Below are positions 37,346 to 49,500 of a stretch of 61,002 nucleotides of DNA, piece after piece (the first letter of the stretch is position 1; every line of letters begins with the position of its first letter). The notes under the pieces were generated by a model. That model was not told the origin of the DNA. It worked only from the letters and a program-made list of their open reading frames with translations, and made no database searches. A program made the position numbers and the translations under genes. The stretch spans positions 1 to 61,002 of IMG/VR virus record IMGVR_UViG_3300011115_000173; one strand, written 5' to 3'. Origin of the DNA: a virus.

Positions 37346-37500
37346 GCAACCGCGAACTGCTCTTGGCTTGCGACAACGCATGGACTTCGGCGGGTCTGCC
37401 CCTTGACCTCCAGTTTGAGTTGTACTCACGCTTTCGCAACCTCGCTCCTGTAGACGCGCACCCACAACGCGACGAAAAGCAACTCGACCTTTTCATGTAA
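37318..37500 (+). CDS. Small protein coupled to the HTH gene
   Basis: A 60-residue protein starting at ATG 37318 (GGGGA upstream), overlapping the HTH gene by 28 bases in another frame. Sequence: MQALRPSALSNRELLLACDN, PLDLQFELYSRFRNLAPVD and a C terminus KQLDLFM. The final QLDLFM resembles a clamp-binding peptide (QLxLF), so it might bind the host beta sliding clamp; this is an inference from the motif. Confidence 0.6.
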   Translation: MQALRPSALSNRELLLACDNAWTSAGLPLDLQFELYSRFRNLAPVDAHPQRDEKQLDLFM

Positions 37501-37513
37501 CCCCAAGGACTCT

Positions 37514-40447
37514 ATGAACCCGCTTGAATTCCTTGCGGTTATTCTGCCGTCCCCGGCATCTGGGGTTTACTGTGCGGCGGAACTAAGCACAAAAAAGAAG
37601 GAGCATCTGTATGTTGAAAACATGGAGGACATTTACCCTGCCGTAGACGGCTGGGTTGAAGCTAAGCAGGACGCTTACTTCGCTTTGGCTACGTTTAAAA
37701 GCGTAGGCAAACGCACTGCGGAGAACGCCGCCTGCATGAAAGCCTTGTTCATTGACATGGACGGCTACGCTTCCAAGAAGCAAGCAGCACTGGCGCTCGG
37801 TGCGTTCCTTGCCGATACTGGCTTGGACGCGCTGGGTGCTCCGTGGATTGTGGCCTCCGGCGGGGGTCTGCACTCCTACTGGCCTCTCACCGAGGACACG
37901 GACGTGGCGGTGTGGAAGTCTACCGCCGAGAACTTCAAGCGCCTGTGTAAGCAGCAAAAGCTGAACATCGACATGACGGTGACAGCAGACGCAGCGCGGG
38001 TACTGCGGATTCCCGGTACGTACAACTTCAAGAAAAACAAAGACGGCTCGTGGAAGTACGGTGAACCCAAGCAGGTAACGCTCCTGACAGAAGGGGACAC
38101 ATTCGACTTCGACACCATCAGTCATGCCATCGCAGCCAAGCTGACCACAATCGCTCCAGTAGCGGCAACGTCTGCGTTGAATCTGCCGGGTAAGCGCCCA
38201 GATGCAGCGCCTGTAGTGCCGACCACGATGGCTGTGTCCAAGCTGTTCGAGAACAGCACGACCAAGTTTGGCACGATCTTCTTGAAGACCAAGAAGGGGG
38301 TCGGCTGCGCCCAGCTCAAGCATTTTGTTGAGAACGCTGAAGACGATGGCATGGAGCCGCTGTGGCGGGGCTGGCTGAGTATTGCGCAGAAGTGTACGGA
38401 CGGGGAGAAGGCAAGCGTTTGGCTAAGCGGGCTGCATCCCTACGACGAGAACCGGATGCGCGAGAAGCAGGCGCAGATTAAAGGCCCGTACCCGTGCGTC
38501 AAGTTTGAGAGCGAGAACCCCGGCGTGTGCGGCGACTGTCCGCACTTCGGCAAGATAACCAACCCACTGGCACTGGGGCGGGAGATTGCAGTCGAGACCG
38601 CTGAGAAAGAAATCGAAATCATTGTGCCTTCGGACAGTCCCAGCATCGCCCCCGAAGTTAAGAAGCTGCTGCGCCCAACCCCTCCGCGTGGGTTTGGTTA
38701 CGGTAGCAAGGGCGGTGTATTTTCAGAAAAATCTATGGAGGATGCAGAGGGCAAAACAACGAAGAAACAAGTCATGTTGTTGCCTTACGATTTGTTTGTC
38801 GTGGATATTTTGAACAGCAACGGTGACCACACGGTTTACATGTTGGCATTGCGTCCAGAAGGTCCGGCAACAGTCACTATCCCGCAAAGAGCGGTAGTTA
38901 GTAAAGACGAGACAGTCAAAGCGCTGGCTCAACAAAACATCATCGCCGCTTTCGGCGCTGGTAACGATAAAAACCTTTTTGAATATGTTAGGGCATGTGT
39001 GGAACAAGCAAGTACAGGCAAGGCAGCCGTTAAAGTGCCATCAAACTACGGCTGGCAAGAAGACGATACGTTCGTCTTTGCTGGCAAAATCTATAGCAAG
39101 ACAGGAGCGCCAGTCTCCGTACCTATGGCCGGGTTGGAAAACCTTGTGGCTAATACCAAGCCAACAGGAACCATCGAGGCATGGCGTGCGTTTGTCAACC
39201 TCCTCATCCACAAGAAGATGTACGCTCACTTGGCGGTCTTGCTTGCCGGGGCTGGAGCACCGCTGATGCGCTTTACAGGCATCTACGGCATGACGTACCA
39301 CTGCGGCTCCACTGAGTCAGGCACAGGCAAGACGCTGGCGCTTGAGGCAGCAGCCTCGGTATGGGGTCACCCTACGCACTACCGCACAGGTAAGGGCACA
39401 TCGCCTGTAGCCATGCAGCAGCGCCTCGGCCTGCTCAACAGCAACCCGCTGATTACAGACGAGATAACCAGCAAGAACCGCAACAACTTCGAATGGTTCC
39501 CTGAGTTTCTGCTGGACATGACCGAAGGCCGGGGCAAGGAGCGCATGGAGTCCGGCTCCAACAAAGAGCGCCTGAACCTGTCTACGTGGATGACCGTTGC
39601 CATCATGTCGTCTAACACCCACGCTGTTGATATGCTGACCGGGGGACGCACCCACTCGTCCGAGGGCGAGATGCGCCGCTTGCTGGAGTTCATCATGGAC
39701 CAGCCGCTGACGTGGGAGCCGCATGAGATTGAGATCGTTAAGTCGTTGCAGCACAACTACGCTGTTGCTGGGCACATGCTGGTCGAGTACATGGCTAAGA
39801 ACGTGGACTTGCTCAAGACGCTGGTGCCTGAGATTGTGGCGAACATGTACAAGGAGTTCAACGCGACCAATGATGAGCGCTTCTGGATGGCTGGGTTGGC
39901 TGAGCTGGTCGGCGCAGGGGTGCTTATGTCCAACGCCCACGCCGGGGTTATTGACATCCCGATGGGCAAGATTATCGAGTTCCTGCACGGCATCGTCACA
40001 GGTATGCGCAACAACATCAAGGGCAACGCTCGTAGTGCCGAAGACGTACTGAACGCATACACCCGTGAGCACTACGGTCACTTCATTGTTATCCGCCACA
40101 TTGAGGGCAACCGGGTGCTGGCTGAGCTGGGCAACGGCAAAGAGATCGATGACTCCACCACTAGGTCGCGTATCATGGGGCGCATTGAGCACGGCGCAAC
40201 GCCGGGGTACATCGACTACTTCATTGAGCAGAGTATGCTCAAGGCGTGCTGCGCCAACATGAGCTTTGGCTACACGGACTTCAAGCGCCAGCTTGGGGAG
40301 CTGTTCAAGGTGTCTGAGATAACCAAGAAGGACATGACGGCTAAGACCCGTGGCCCTCAGATGCGCGTGTCCGTGCTGAAGATTTCACGCCTTATCACCG
40401 AGAAGGACAATGAGCTACTCAATTCGGTTCCCGTGGGACAAGACTGA
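37514..40447 (+). CDS. Primase-helicase fusion
   Basis: A 977-residue protein. The N-terminal archaeo-eukaryotic primase domain has ALFIDMDGY (D81, D83), SGGGLHSYWPL (115-125) and MTVTADAARVLRIPGTYNFK. A CVKF...GVCGDCPHFGK cysteine group near 325-345 may bind zinc. The C-terminal ATPase has Walker A ESGTGKTLAL near 600 and a Walker B-like LITDEITSKN, with a DUF927-like region. It would make primers and unwind the fork; with the polymerase it forms the core of replication. The protein appears complete. Confidence 0.87.
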   Translation: MNPLEFLAVILPSPASGVYCAAELSTKKKEHLYVENMEDIYPAVDGWVEAKQDAYFALATFKSVGKRTAENAACMKALFIDMDGYASKKQAALALGAFLADTGLDALGAPWIVASGGGLHSYWPLTEDTDVAVWKSTAENFKRLCKQQKLNIDMTVTADAARVLRIPGTYNFKKNKDGSWKYGEPKQVTLLTEGDTFDFDTISHAIAAKLTTIAPVAATSALNLPGKRPDAAPVVPTTMAVSKLFENSTTKFGTIFLKTKKGVGCAQLKHFVENAEDDGMEPLWRGWLSIAQKCTDGEKASVWLSGLHPYDENRMREKQAQIKGPYPCVKFESENPGVCGDCPHFGKITNPLALGREIAVETAEKEIEIIVPSDSPSIAPEVKKLLRPTPPRGFGYGSKGGVFSEKSMEDAEGKTTKKQVMLLPYDLFVVDILNSNGDHTVYMLALRPEGPATVTIPQRAVVSKDETVKALAQQNIIAAFGAGNDKNLFEYVRACVEQASTGKAAVKVPSNYGWQEDDTFVFAGKIYSKTGAPVSVPMAGLENLVANTKPTGTIEAWRAFVNLLIHKKMYAHLAVLLAGAGAPLMRFTGIYGMTYHCGSTESGTGKTLALEAAASVWGHPTHYRTGKGTSPVAMQQRLGLLNSNPLITDEITSKNRNNFEWFPEFLLDMTEGRGKERMESGSNKERLNLSTWMTVAIMSSNTHAVDMLTGGRTHSSEGEMRRLLEFIMDQPLTWEPHEIEIVKSLQHNYAVAGHMLVEYMAKNVDLLKTLVPEIVANMYKEFNATNDERFWMAGLAELVGAGVLMSNAHAGVIDIPMGKIIEFLHGIVTGMRNNIKGNARSAEDVLNAYTREHYGHFIVIRHIEGNRVLAELGNGKEIDDSTTRSRIMGRIEHGATPGYIDYFIEQSMLKACCANMSFGYTDFKRQLGELFKVSEITKKDMTAKTRGPQMRVSVLKISRLITEKDNELLNSVPVGQD

Positions 40448-40595
40448 ACGGGGGCAGGGGTTTTTTGTCCCCTGCCTCGACACGCAAGCCGTGCGCATCA
40501 AGGGCTTGAACGTTGCTTTGAGATACCGGGATGCCCGCGCTATTGCGGGCATCCGTAACGGCCTCATCGGGGTGTGGTTCTATCGGCTAGGCTAA
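40410..40595 (+). CDS. Small conserved protein at the end of the early operon
   Basis: A 61-residue basic protein overlapping the primase-helicase end by 38 bases. Sequence: MSYSIRFPWDKTERGQGFFV, PCLDTQAVRIKGLNVALRYR, ARAIAGIRNGLIGVWFYRLG. The GQGFFxPCL and GIRNGLxGVWFYR elements recur in phage genomes, supporting a real gene. A 10-base-pair hairpin lies in its 3' part. Its last 32 bases overlap, tail to tail, the end of the giant minus-strand gene. Confidence 0.65.
   Translation: MSYSIRFPWDKTERGQGFFVPCLDTQAVRIKGLNVALRYRDARAIAGIRNGLIGVWFYRLG
40529..40554. other. 10-base-pair hairpin at the convergent operon ends
   Basis: GGATGCCCGC, loop GCTATT, GCGGGCATCC, perfect. It is symmetric, lies within the last early gene and near the end of the late transcript, and has no U-run. 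It could stop or stabilise both convergent RNAs at their 3' ends. Confidence 0.5.
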
Positions 40596-43500
40596 GGAAC
40601 TGCCTAGCGTAGGCCACCTTCATTTTGTCTAGACGCTCAAGCGCCGCGTCTTTCTGAGCAGTGGTAAGCTTAGGTGCGCTCCTTATCGCTCGTTCTTGCT
40701 TAGCCATCTCTCCCAGCGCCTTCTGCACTGACCCCGAGGTGGACACAAGCGCCAACTGGTTTGAATACTCCTGCACAAACGCCGCAGCTTCGGCACGCTT
40801 GCCTTCTTCAACCAACTTGTTGTACGACCCCTTAACCTGCTGAATTTCCTGCATCTTGTCGTAGGCCGAATCCAACGTGCCGCGCCCTTCTACTGGCTGG
40901 AACAAACCGCCGATGAACGGCATCTTGCTCGGCTTCGTGGAAGGCTTCTCAACGGCAGTCGTTTCCGTATTGAGCAGCGGGTTGGCAAGCTGCACCAGCG
41001 CAATTCCAAGACCTCCGGTATAGCCCCGAATTAGGTAGTCGATCTTGATGGGGCTGACACCCACAGCGCCAGTTACGGAGCCTAGGAGTTTTGCCACCTC
41101 AGTGCTGTTTTCGCGGTAGCGGTCTTTAGCCAGCGTCTGCTTCTCGCGCTCGGACTCGATGTCGCCACCAAAGAACGACTTGCCCAGCACCACTTCGGTC
41201 AGCGGCTTGATGGCCTGCGGCAAAGCAAACGGGTTGGACTGCCCCAGCAGCTTACCCATACCCTTGACGACCTCGCCCGCTTTTTCGTCGCCAGCAGCGA
41301 GGTTGTACACGGCTTCAGGCAATGACTTGAACAAGTATCCCAATTCAAACGGGATGGGTACGCGCAGTGGCTCTGAAACGCCGGGAACGTATACAAACCA
41401 ATTGCTGTAGCGCTCTTCTGGCTTGGCGCGTTTGTACGCCTCGTCGTCTTGCATTGCCGCAGCGTAGGCCATCGTACCGATTGCCAGCAGCATACCGCGC
41501 TGAAAGAGTTTCTCGCGTATTTGTAGCTGTTCGTTGTGCGTCATGTCGCCCTTGAAGGCGCGGTACAACACATCCAGACCCTGAATCTGCGCGTTAAAGA
41601 ACGGAATCATCGTGGACAGCATCTGGATGCTGGGCGACAAACCGCGACGGCTGAAGTTCATTGACTCGACTGAGCGCAGCAGCGCCTGCTGGTGGCTCAT
41701 GCCCTTGGCTATGGAGTCCTTGTAGATCGTAGCGCGGGTTGCCGTATCGCCTTGCAGCGCAAACGCATCGGCCTTAGCCAAGAGTTTTGACCAGCCGGAC
41801 TTGCCTGAAGTAATCTCGCGCAGCACCTTGCTCATGTCGCGCTCATCGCCAGTAAAGACGTTGCTGCTTACCGCGCCTGACTCCATCAGGGTGCGCTCGG
41901 TTTCGCTGCGGCCTGCAACCATCGTTGCCAGCTCTTTGAACGAACTCAGCACCGGGATAGCGTCCGTCCCAGTTGTCAGCCACGCATTGAGCGGGTCACG
42001 GATAGTCTGGCGTATAGCGTATGGCGGCGCACGGGTCACAAACTTCCGCAAGATATCAGCAGGCATACCCAGCAGCTTGACCACCGCAGGAATGGTTGTC
42101 TTGATACCTTCCATACCCTCAACAATGTACTTGGCGGGGATGCCATACATATCGGTGTCGATTACAACGTGCATGTCCACGCCGTTTTGCTTGAAGCGCA
42201 CGGTGTTTGGGCTAGCAGGGCCGGGGCCGTTTGCAATACGGCTAGCAATGCCAATCTTGCGCAGCATGAACGCGGTTTCCTTGACGCTTTGATTGCGCAG
42301 ACCCAAGTTGGTCAGCATAAACGTGTTCTGCACCATGCTGGCAAAGATCGGCATGATCTCTTTGTTGTCGCCCACAAGCTGCTGAAGCTGCGGCTCGTCC
42401 TTGATGTTGCCGATACGCACTGGGCGCTCTTTGTCAATCATTAACTGGACTTCGCCGTTGGCGTTCACGCGGTAGTACGGCACGTACGTGATGGCTTTCA
42501 GCTCGGCTGCTTTGGTGGCAGTCAGCTCCCCGGTCTGCACAAGGAAGTCCATCTGCCCCGCGTTAATCTTTTGGTAGATCGCCATTGCTTCCTTGATGGC
42601 TTCTTTCTGTTTGGGGTTTGCATCAAGATGCGCTAGTGCGCGTTCGTATTTAGCTTTGGCAGCGGCGGGGTCAGAGTAGTTCAACTTTGCCCAGTCAACC
42701 TGTTTGGCACGCTCTCCGGAGGTAATAATCGTCAGCAACCCTTCAGCTTCGGAGTCACTGGCAAACCCGCCCTTGTTCAGCGCTTCTGCCATTTGCATGG
42801 CGTTCGCACCCTTGGTGCTTTGGTAGGTGTGCTCAATACCTCTGTCCGTCTTGGTCGTGACCAGCGACACGGAGCCGTTGGTAAGAAACTGAGTAGCAAG
42901 CTGACTGCGGTGCTCACCAAAACGAAGCAAGTATTCTGCGTTACCCGCCTCAACATCTGTCAGCACACCCTTACTCATGCCAACTTTGAAAGCTTCGGAC
43001 ACCGCAGCAAACTTGTCAACGAGCTGCATACGTCCGGCAAGCCCAAGCACATTGCCAAAAAACTTATCAACAGCGGACGGCTCGGGCGTTGCGTCAAACT
43101 CGCCGGGGGTGCGGCGTGATGTAAAGGAGAAGCGCCCTTTGCCTTCGTCTTTTACGCCATACGCTTTCGGTGCGTAAACTGGCACCTCCGGCGCTTCAAC
43201 CAGCGCTTGCACAGGTGCAACATCACCGATACGGTTCGGCGCAATCAGCTTTGATTCGGGGTACGCTACATCGGCCTCAACAAAATGCAGCGGGTTGTCT
43301 GCGTCGTACGGTTTACCGTCCGACATGATGGCGCGGTAGTCTAGTTTTTCTGACTCAGCAGGAGCAATGTAGTCGAGCGGGTTTGCCTTCATGTCTTCTA
43401 ATCGGGCTTTACCAATGCGGTCAGCATCTTCGGGGGTACGGTCTTTCTGCTTGATTTCAATACCAAACTGCGCGGCAAACTCCCGCATCGAGTTGCTTCC

Positions 43501-46500
43501 GTCTTCAAGGGCCGCAATATCTTTCTGAGCCAGTACATGCGCCACAGGCGTTTCAACCGTTCCGTTCTCAATGTAGCGGTACGAAGGGGGAACGAACAGC
43601 GCGTCGATGGCGGTGATTGCCGACCCCAGCATGGTGTCCGTTTTTTCCACGCCCAGCATACGCATGATGATGCTTTTAAACCCGGCAAAAGCGTCAGACA
43701 GTTTCCACGGCTTTTTACGCAACTGCTCTTGCAAGTTTCTGTTCGACATGACCTCGGCCACGAACTCGGACAAGCTGCTTTTGGCATTAACGCTGGTGAT
43801 GCGGGGATCTGCTTTAGCCGCAGCATGGAGCATCTTTAGTTCGCGTATAGCAACGCGTTGCATCTCCGAAAGCATACTCGGGTCTATCTCGTACATCTGA
43901 ATGACACGCTCTGTGCCTGCGTGTGTGCCTTCATGCAGCAAAACTTCCTGAGACAAGCCGCCATTTTGGTTTAACGAAACCATGCGGCTGGTAGCCATGC
44001 CCAGCACTTCCTTGCCGTTTTTATCCGTCAGGCCGGGGACAATCTCAGAATTAGTTTTGTCAAGCAATATAGCCAAGCGCTGAGCTACTGCACGGTTAAG
44101 CGTGGATGTACCTTTGTCGCTTGCCATGTCCTGCAACGCCGCACCAATGTCGTTTTCTTGGAGCGACATAACTTGAGTTGGCGTGAGGTCAGGGCTTTCA
44201 ACTTCCACGCCACGGGCAAAGCTGGGTTCTTCGGGTATTTTTCCAGCAGTGCTTTGGTTTACTACATCTTCAACCGCCGATTCTGCGGCTAAAGCAGCCT
44301 GTTCTGCGGCGGCTTCTTTTCTACGTTGCGGCCCGGTTTTGCTGTTCTCAATAGCCGTTTGAAGTTCTAGCTCAGCCGCGTAAAGGGCGTTGTCCGCAGC
44401 ATCCGAGCGTTGCAAAGCTGCATCGGAATCAGCCGCTTTGGCTTTGCCTACAGCAAGCGCAGCTTGTTTAGCAGTTTCTTGTGCGTCGGCTACCTTCTTA
44501 CGCAGTGCGTCTAAAGAAACTACATTGGCGCTGCGCTGCGCTTGCAGGCCTGTTATTGGGCGTACTTGTCCGGCCTGCAATACTTTGCCTTGTCCAACAC
44601 CGATTTTGCGCACCACGGGGCCAATCTTGCGTGCAGGTAAGCGCTCCGACCCCACCACATCTTCGTCCGGCGCAGCCTCAATACGCCCTTTAGCAACTGG
44701 AGCGCGTTCTATACCGCGTTTAGTATCCCGTCTAGCCTCAAGTGAGGCAAGTTCCCGTTTGTATTTGCGTACGGCGCGTTCGCGGGATTCGCGCAATTTG
44801 GCCGACTGGCCTTTTTCGTTCTGAAGCAGGTCTTCGTTCTTGGCAATGTTCTGCTGTACCTTCGGTATCCGGGCATTAATAGTCTCAAAAATGGGGTTCG
44901 GCAGCGCTTCGCCTTCGGCGTTGTACTGCACGTCGTTAGCAAACTGCTGCTCAATCTCCGCAGCGCGGGTCAACAGCTTGGTTTTTTTGCCTTGGGCATC
45001 TACCTGTTCGGCTTTGATCTGGGCAACTTCGGTTTCAACACGCGGAAGAGTGGCAACCAATGCAGCGCGTTCTTCGCGCAAACGGTCTAACACGATCTTT
45101 TCGGACTGCCGCTCAAGTTTGTTTTTGAACCCTTTGCCTTTGCTGAACACCTTCTTTGCGCTGGCGGCAATCTGCACATCAAGCGCGGCGATCTCTGCTT
45201 GAACACGCTCTGCACGCGCCTGCGTGTTGGCTATCATCTCGTCAGCGCCGTCAATCACGGCATCAAGCTCAAGCACGCGTTCAGGAACTGCGTTCACCAC
45301 ATCCAGCAGTTTGCGGCGTTTCTCAAACGAGACACGCTCGGCAGGGAGTGCTTGTAGCGCTTCAATTTGCGTCTGCTCGGTATTGCGTTCTGCGTTGTCC
45401 CGTGCTTCGCGGTCTGCCTTTGTTTCGTTTTTTGGCGCACCAAGGCGTGTCTGCGCTGGCATCTTGGGTGTTAAGCGTGCAGCTTCGGCAAGCTGGAAGG
45501 CGCGTTCAGCGCTGGCTAAACGCATTTCTGACGCGAGTTGTTTTTCTAAATCCGTAGCCGCTTTCATAATGTCAACAAAATTAGCCACATCTTCTTTTGC
45601 AGCTACGTTGACGTTCGTCCTGTTCATCTCTGCCAACAGCGCTTTTTCAGTAGCCGTAACGTCTGCCAGAGCAGTTTCTGCCTTAGACACAAGGTCGCGT
45701 GCAGCCAACATATCTTGACCAGCAGCCCTCAGTTCGGCTTTGTTGGCAGGCTTACGCTGCTGTTGTTTGAAGGCCAAGTCCAGAGTCAGTTTGGCGTTAA
45801 GCATCCGCGACACCAGCTCGTCCATCTGGTTTGCTTCTTCTTGCAACTGCATCTGGAAGTTCAAGTCTTTGTCCAAAAAGGCAACGACCCGGCTTTGCGT
45901 CTGGTTCAAAGCAAACGATGCCCGCCACTGGCGCGTAGCGTCTACAATTTTTTGTTGTGCAACAACTACTTTTTTGTCTTTACTAAAGTCTTCAAGTACG
46001 CTGGCCCAGTTTTTACCTGCCGTCTTGTCTGCGCCGCCGGGGAACATATCAGACTTTAATTTATTAAGCAGGAAATCCAGTTCTTTCTTAGCGTCCAATA
46101 CCTTTCGGATTGCGGCCATCTCACCTTTTTGAAACTCCGTGGTGTTAGCGGCAATAGCTTTGGTGATGTCTTCCGAGGTTTTTACGGAGAAGTTAAACGC
46201 TGTTTCTGCTTGTATAAATTCTTGCTGGTATGCTGTCAGCTCGGCATCCATCCTATCTTGGACGGCTTTTAAATTAGCTTCTGCTTCACTCAACATTTCT
46301 TGTGCCAAACGTAGCTGGGCGCTGCGTGCCGTACGTTCTGCCGAAGACATCTCTCTGAGCGAAACAGCGTCTGCTGCCTTACGGGTTTGCAGTGCTTGAT
46401 ATTGAGCGCCAAGATTTTCAATGCGTGTTGTTAACGCATCGGCTTGAGCGCGGAACGCATCTGCACGTTTTTGAAACGGAGCCAAACGCTGAAGCAGGCG

Positions 46501-49500
46501 CGAGATTGTCGGCATACCCAAACCAACCGAGGAACGCATTTGTTGCAGTGCATCGCTGGCAAGCCACTTGTCGAACGCAGCAGGGGTGTCAAAAATATAC
46601 CCTTGCAGTTCTTTATCCGAAGCAAACAACTCTTGTTGTTGTGCAGTGGTGACTTTTGTACCCCCACCAAAAAACCTTTCCCGTGTTTCAATCTGCGTTT
46701 CAGACCGTTTAGCGCGTTCAATCGTGGCTAACTCAGCTTTGATATCTGACGTAAGCTCTGCCGATGGTGCAACACGGGCGTTGATACGTGCAGCATACGC
46801 TGCGGCCATGCTGCGGCGCTCGGGGTTAATGTTGAACATTTGGAGGTTGTCGGCAATAGCCTCCAGTACCTCTCGCTGATTAGCGGGGATGTCGCCACGC
46901 GCAAAGGCTCTGTCCAGTTCAGCCCGCAGAGTCTTCTCGGTATCTTGAGCAACCGACAGCTTGCGCTCAACGGTTGTTTGGTTGGTGGCAACAGCCTTGT
47001 TCTTCAGTTCGTTCAAGCCTTCTTTGATTGACTGGCTGGCAGCGTACTGCTTGGCAAACGTCTGCCGTCCCGGAGCGCGAGATTCAACGGTAGGAAAGCC
47101 TCTACCCTCAACAGGCGATGCAGAGAACGAGCCGTCTTTGTTTTGCGCGGGTAAGAACAGGTCTTTGTCTTTTTGACTCAGGTTACGCGTGTCACCAAAG
47201 CGCGACACAAGGTCGTACAGCAGTTGGTTAGCCTGTGCCCGGATAACGCTGGCTTCTTCTTCGGACACAGCAACGCCGCGTGTAGCCTCAATGTCAGTAA
47301 TTAAATTGTCTACGACAGCAGCACGCGCCGTTTCCAGTTCGTCGGCTTTCGCCAAACCCTTGTTGTACTTAGACACAATCGAAACCATGTCAGCGTAGGC
47401 TTGGGCGCGTGCATCAGCAGCATCTTGTTGTTGAGATACCCGTACAGGTTGTCTTGCGCGTGCAAAGTCCCCTTGTCTCTGTGCCGTAGTGCCCGCAAAC
47501 TTGTCTTCGCCTTTTTCGCTCGGAGCCAGATCATCCAGTTGTTTTTGCGCACGGTTTGCTGCGGCCTTGTTGCCTGTTTCACGGGCAATCTGAATCTCCG
47601 CTTGCAGCTCAGCGCGAGACGCCGTGGGCGCAGCCCGCTTTTCACCTGACTGGATACCGCTGTTTGTCTCTTGCCCAAACAACAAGCCTTGCTCGGACAC
47701 TGTTGCAGATTTGCCCATCTGCGCTTGCTTTTCCATCCTCGCAATGTCTTGCTCCGTAAAGCCGTCTTGGCGCATACGGTCGAGCATTTCTTGGTCGCTC
47801 AGGTAATCGGCGTAGGGTTGCTCTAGCAAGGAAGTCTGCTGTTCTTGTAAGTCCCCCTGCGGTTCGTACGTGCGCTTATTGAACTGCGCGGTTGTTTCCG
47901 ACTTGTTTTTAAACCTTGCCAGAGGGATTTCTTGCTGTCTTGACGTAAGCCCCTCCGCTTTTAGTTCAAGCAGCTGTTGGGCGTATTTACGAATCTGGTC
48001 GGAATCGCCTTCTTTTTTAGCAATTTTAAGATGGCGGGTAATACGTGCCAACTTGTCCGCACTAGATTTTGGCGTAGCAGCGGCAGCTTTAATAGCGTCA
48101 GCCAATGCAGCGCGAGTTTTATCCTGTCGGTCAAGTAACTTAATAAGCTCTTCTGGGTCCGATGTCTGTGCAAGTTGTACCTGCTGATCTTCGTCAAGTT
48201 GCTGGAGCTGGCGTACCTGCTGCGCGTAATCAACAGGCGCTTCTGTAGTCGGTTCAGCCGTTGGTGGTGCGGTTGTGCCCGCAGGTTCAAAACCGGGAAG
48301 CTGTGCTTGGTAGCCGGGGATTTGCGTAACTTGAATCTGTTTGATCGCGGGGGCAAGCCTGTTGTACTCCGCGCCCAGTCGTGAAAGTTCGGGCGCTAAG
48401 TCTTGAAGCTGCTGGTTAAGCTCGGCGTTAAACGCTTTGTCCGCTGTCGCGGTGGGCGAGTCTTTAGTTATCTTGCGCTTCTGGGCAATCAAATCCGCTT
48501 TGGCCTTCTCGGCTGCGGCATAGTCATCTGCAATCTTAAGCGCGTACTCTGGCGTGTTCCTAGCGGCTTGGTCTGCGGCTGCTTGTTCTGCTGCTTGTTT
48601 AGCGGCAATCTGCCTGTCTTCCGTAGCTACCGTGGACCTTGCTCCCATACGCTCATGCACGCCCAAGCCCCCACCAAGCGGAGAAGCCAGCACCATGTTC
48701 AGCGCTGTGGCACGGTAGCTCTTGAACGCATCGTCGTCCGCCAGAGGCTTGCCAACGGCTGCACGGTCAACTACGTCCTGCAAAATCTCGGTTGGCAACT
48801 CGCCCAAGGCAAACCCGCCCGTACCACGGGCGATTGTTTCAAGCGTGCCACGACCCGCTACCTTGCGGGCTTCGTCAATAAGTTCTTTTCGCGCTGCGGC
48901 GGCTGCGGCATCGGCGGTCTCTTCAGCTACTTTTTTACCGATTGCGTTTTTAAAGACGCTTGGCATGGCAATCTTGGTGCCCACCAAATTGAATGCTGCG
49001 TTAACTGCGGCATACGGGGCAAGTTCCAAAGCGCTGACATCCGGCTTTTCGCCTGCTTCTTTTTGTGTTTGGATTTTTTCTTGGGCTTGCCCACCCAACG
49101 CTTGAATGGCGTTGACTAGAAACGGAACGGCGTATTGACCAACTTGGGCACCAGCAACAGCACCGGCGGGGCCAGCCAAAGCGCCCAGCGCACCGCCACC
49201 AAGACGGCCAGCCGCAGCCAAACCAAACTCTTGCCCGATGGACGGTACGAGGCTAGCCATAGCCGATGGCACTTGACGGATCGCTTCGCCAGCAGCGCCG
49301 AGGTACTCACCTTGGTTAAACTTATCAAACACCTTTTCGGGTTCAAAACCCGACTTGTATTTTTTCTGGAGTTCTTCTTGGCGGGTCAAGCCTGCTTGTG
49401 CCGCTTGAGTGGCATCCCCTGTCAAGGCCGCTATACCTGTGCGGCCAATATTCAGCAGGTTGGAACCCGCCCCCATGACATCGGCCATCAAGCCTTCTTT

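Noticed and set aside
39317-40192. 291-codon minus-strand frame inside the primase-helicase gene
   Set aside because: Its composition is that of an antisense shadow, and the plus-strand gene has conserved ATPase motifs over the same bases.
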